Source of the DNA: Alkalimonas cellulosilytica
GTDB lineage: Bacteria > Pseudomonadota > Gammaproteobacteria > Enterobacterales > Alteromonadaceae
Length of the DNA stretch: 6,929 nucleotides
Direction: 5' to 3'
NCBI RefSeq assembly: GCF_036325985.1
Contig: NZ_JAUHLI010000038.1
Location: 1 to 6,929, forward strand
Shown: in pieces, positions 5,984 through 6,929 of the stretch
Numbering within the stretch: position 1 is the stretch's first letter
Layout: every line of letters starts with the position of its first letter
Position numbers and translations under genes: made by a program
Notes under the pieces: generated by a model
Told to the model about the DNA's origin: nothing
The model's database searches: none
What the model saw: the letters and a program-made list of their open reading frames with translations, nothing else

Positions 5984-6312
5984 TCAATCATGTTTAATTT
6001 ATCAAAACGCATGCCGCTGCACTTCAGCTAAATTAACCACCATGATCAGCTGTCGTTATGGGCTAAGTAATGTTAATTGAGTGATTTAGCCACCGTCCTT
6101 CTTGGTAGGCTGAATGCAGCAATCTCCTCTAAACAGCATTGAAGACATGTTAGCCATGGCAACAACAAGCAACAACGTAAGCACCCAGTGATTACATCTA
6201 AAATTTACTTATCATGCATCATATTTATCACTGTTTCTAACTAACAGAGAGTCTTGAATCCTTGAATTAAAACAACTAGATCATCGCAGGGTCTTTTCGT
6301 CTGAGTTCAAAT
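5984..6312. other. Intergenic stretch without a convincing gene
   Basis: About 330 AT-rich bases separate the cassette from the insertion sequence. No frame gives a credible protein. The best is a 25-codon frame (6114-6191, MQQSPLNSIEDM...), with only a TAGG-like sequence before it. A dyad GGCTAAGT (6061-6068)/ATTTAGCC (6084-6091) has one G-T pair and a 15-base loop. I see no tRNA, CRISPR repeats or clear attachment site. Confidence 0.5.
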
Positions 6313-6318
6313 TGCGCA

Positions 6319-6362
6319 TTCTGATTTATGTGAACACCGATTCTGGTGAATGTGAACACCCA
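6319..6362. repeat. Two 22-base imperfect tandem repeats at the IS21 end
   Basis: Units 6319-6340 and 6341-6362 agree at 18 of 22 positions and share the core TGTGAACACC (6329-6338 and 6351-6360). Multiple ordered repeats at the termini are typical of IS21 elements, where they serve as transposase (IstA) binding sites. An inverted copy of the core (GGTGTTCA, 6400-6407) falls inside the last codons of istB. Confidence 0.7.
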
Positions 6363-6391
6363 GTATTTCCCGCATTGGGCTCAGCTCTGTT

Positions 6392-6929
6392 TTAACCTAG
6401 GTGTTCATTTTCAGTCAACTCTGATGTGACTTTTCGCATCGATTCCCCCTTTAATTTTAATCTGTGAGCGTTGTGCATTAACCTGTCTAGGATGGCGTCG
6501 GCCAGCGTGTTGTCACCAATTGCCTGATACCATTCCTCTGTTGGTAACTGGCTTACCATAATCGTTGACGTTAGCTGATGCCGATCATCCATGATCTCCA
6601 TCAGATCGTTCCGTTGTGCCGCTTTCAACGGTTCTAGCCCCCAATCATCCAAGATCAGGATGTCGTATTTTGCCAGCTGCTTTAATGCCTTACTGTAACT
6701 GCCATCTGCTTTGTGTTGACTAAGCGCCATCAGTAATCGCGATAGCCGGTAATATTTTGCGCTATGACCTTTTAAGATGGCGGTATGTGCCAGGGCACAC
6801 GCAAGGTAGGTTTTACCGCTGCCACAAGGGCCGGTGATTAATATGTTCTGATGTTTCGTTACCCAGCCGCAGCTGAGTAAACCTGCTATCACGGATCGGT
6901 TTAAACCGCGCGGCTGTTCGTAATTAATA
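6392..6929 (-). CDS. istB: IstB, ATPase helper of IS21 transposition (5' end outside the window)
   Basis: IstB is the AAA+ ATPase that works with the IstA transposase, binding DNA and stimulating target capture and insertion. The frame stays open past the GTG at 6892 to the window edge (adding INYEQPRGLNRS), so that GTG is internal and the gene is cut by the window. Counted from it, the visible motifs are Walker A GPCGSGKT (21-28), Walker B ILILDDWGL (78-86), the sensor-1 region STIMVSQLP (109-117) and the very characteristic IstB end DAILDRLMHNAHRLKLKG (132-149). A normal IstB is about 240-260 residues; 178 are visible, so some 60-80 N-terminal residues are outside. No stop or frameshift is seen, so the gene appears intact. 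Walker A has Cys where Pro or Thr is more usual, which is a tolerated position. Confidence 0.93.
   Translation of the reverse strand, partial: INYEQPRGLNRSVIAGLLSCGWVTKHQNILITGPCGSGKTYLACALAHTAILKGHSAKYYRLSRLLMALSQHKADGSYSKALKQLAKYDILILDDWGLEPLKAAQRNDLMEIMDDRHQLTSTIMVSQLPTEEWYQAIGDNTLADAILDRLMHNAHRLKLKGESMRKVTSELTENEHLG

Larger units (their letters stand above)
6313..6929 (-). mobile_element. IS21-family insertion sequence, one end and part of its body
   Basis: An istB gene plus repeated GTGAACACC sites near the outer end identify an IS21-type element. Transcription runs toward the left of the window, so this is the end downstream of istB; istA and the other end lie beyond 6929. The outer boundary is placed at the TGCGCA of 6313-6318 because IS21-family ends begin with TG and the repeats start directly inside it. 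TGAGTT at 6302 is an alternative. The target-site duplication cannot be checked with only one end present. Confidence 0.7.

Noticed and set aside
6114..6191. 25-codon + strand frame in the spacer before the IS
   Set aside because: The ribosome site is poor, no promoter is seen and the length is expected by chance; conservation would be needed to revive it.

Overview
The window looks like an accessory region of a gammaproteobacterial chromosome. Its mixed base composition runs from about 32% to 57% GC in 60-base samples. The CobB-like sirtuin, the WYL-domain regulator and the IS21-type element all fit a marine or freshwater Alteromonadales-like bacterium, but the genus is a guess. All assignments come from reading motifs and translations by eye.

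Region 1 (1-1186, + strand) holds the 3' part of an unrecognised gene, then a complete sirtuin-type NAD-dependent deacylase 24 bases downstream. The sirtuin keeps the NAD pocket, the catalytic His and the Tyr/Arg acyl-selectivity pair, but it lacks the four-cysteine zinc site. It ends three bases from the stop of a convergent gene.

Region 2 (1190-5934) is the interesting part. A winged-helix plus WYL-domain regulator on the - strand is divergent from a + strand cassette of three genes: a 699-residue tandem AAA+ ATPase, a HEPN-domain protein with an intact RNxxxH ribonuclease motif, and a JAMM/MPN metalloprotease with all expected zinc and catalytic residues. The 122-base divergent promoter carries a perfect TGCGAC-N7-GTCGCA dyad, a good operator candidate. 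A WYL-type repressor guarding an ATPase, a toxic-type RNase and a peptidase is the usual layout of an anti-phage defence operon. I do not recognise this exact combination as a named system. A working model, which is inference, is an AAA+ sensor or unfoldase that controls a HEPN RNase, with the JAMM protein processing a protein partner.

Region 3 (5935-6929) is about 380 bases without a convincing gene. It contains inverted repeats directly after the JAMM gene. After it comes one end of an IS21-family insertion sequence with two 22-base transposase-binding-type repeats and most of istB on the - strand, running out of the window. The mobile element supports an accessory, horizontally assembled island.
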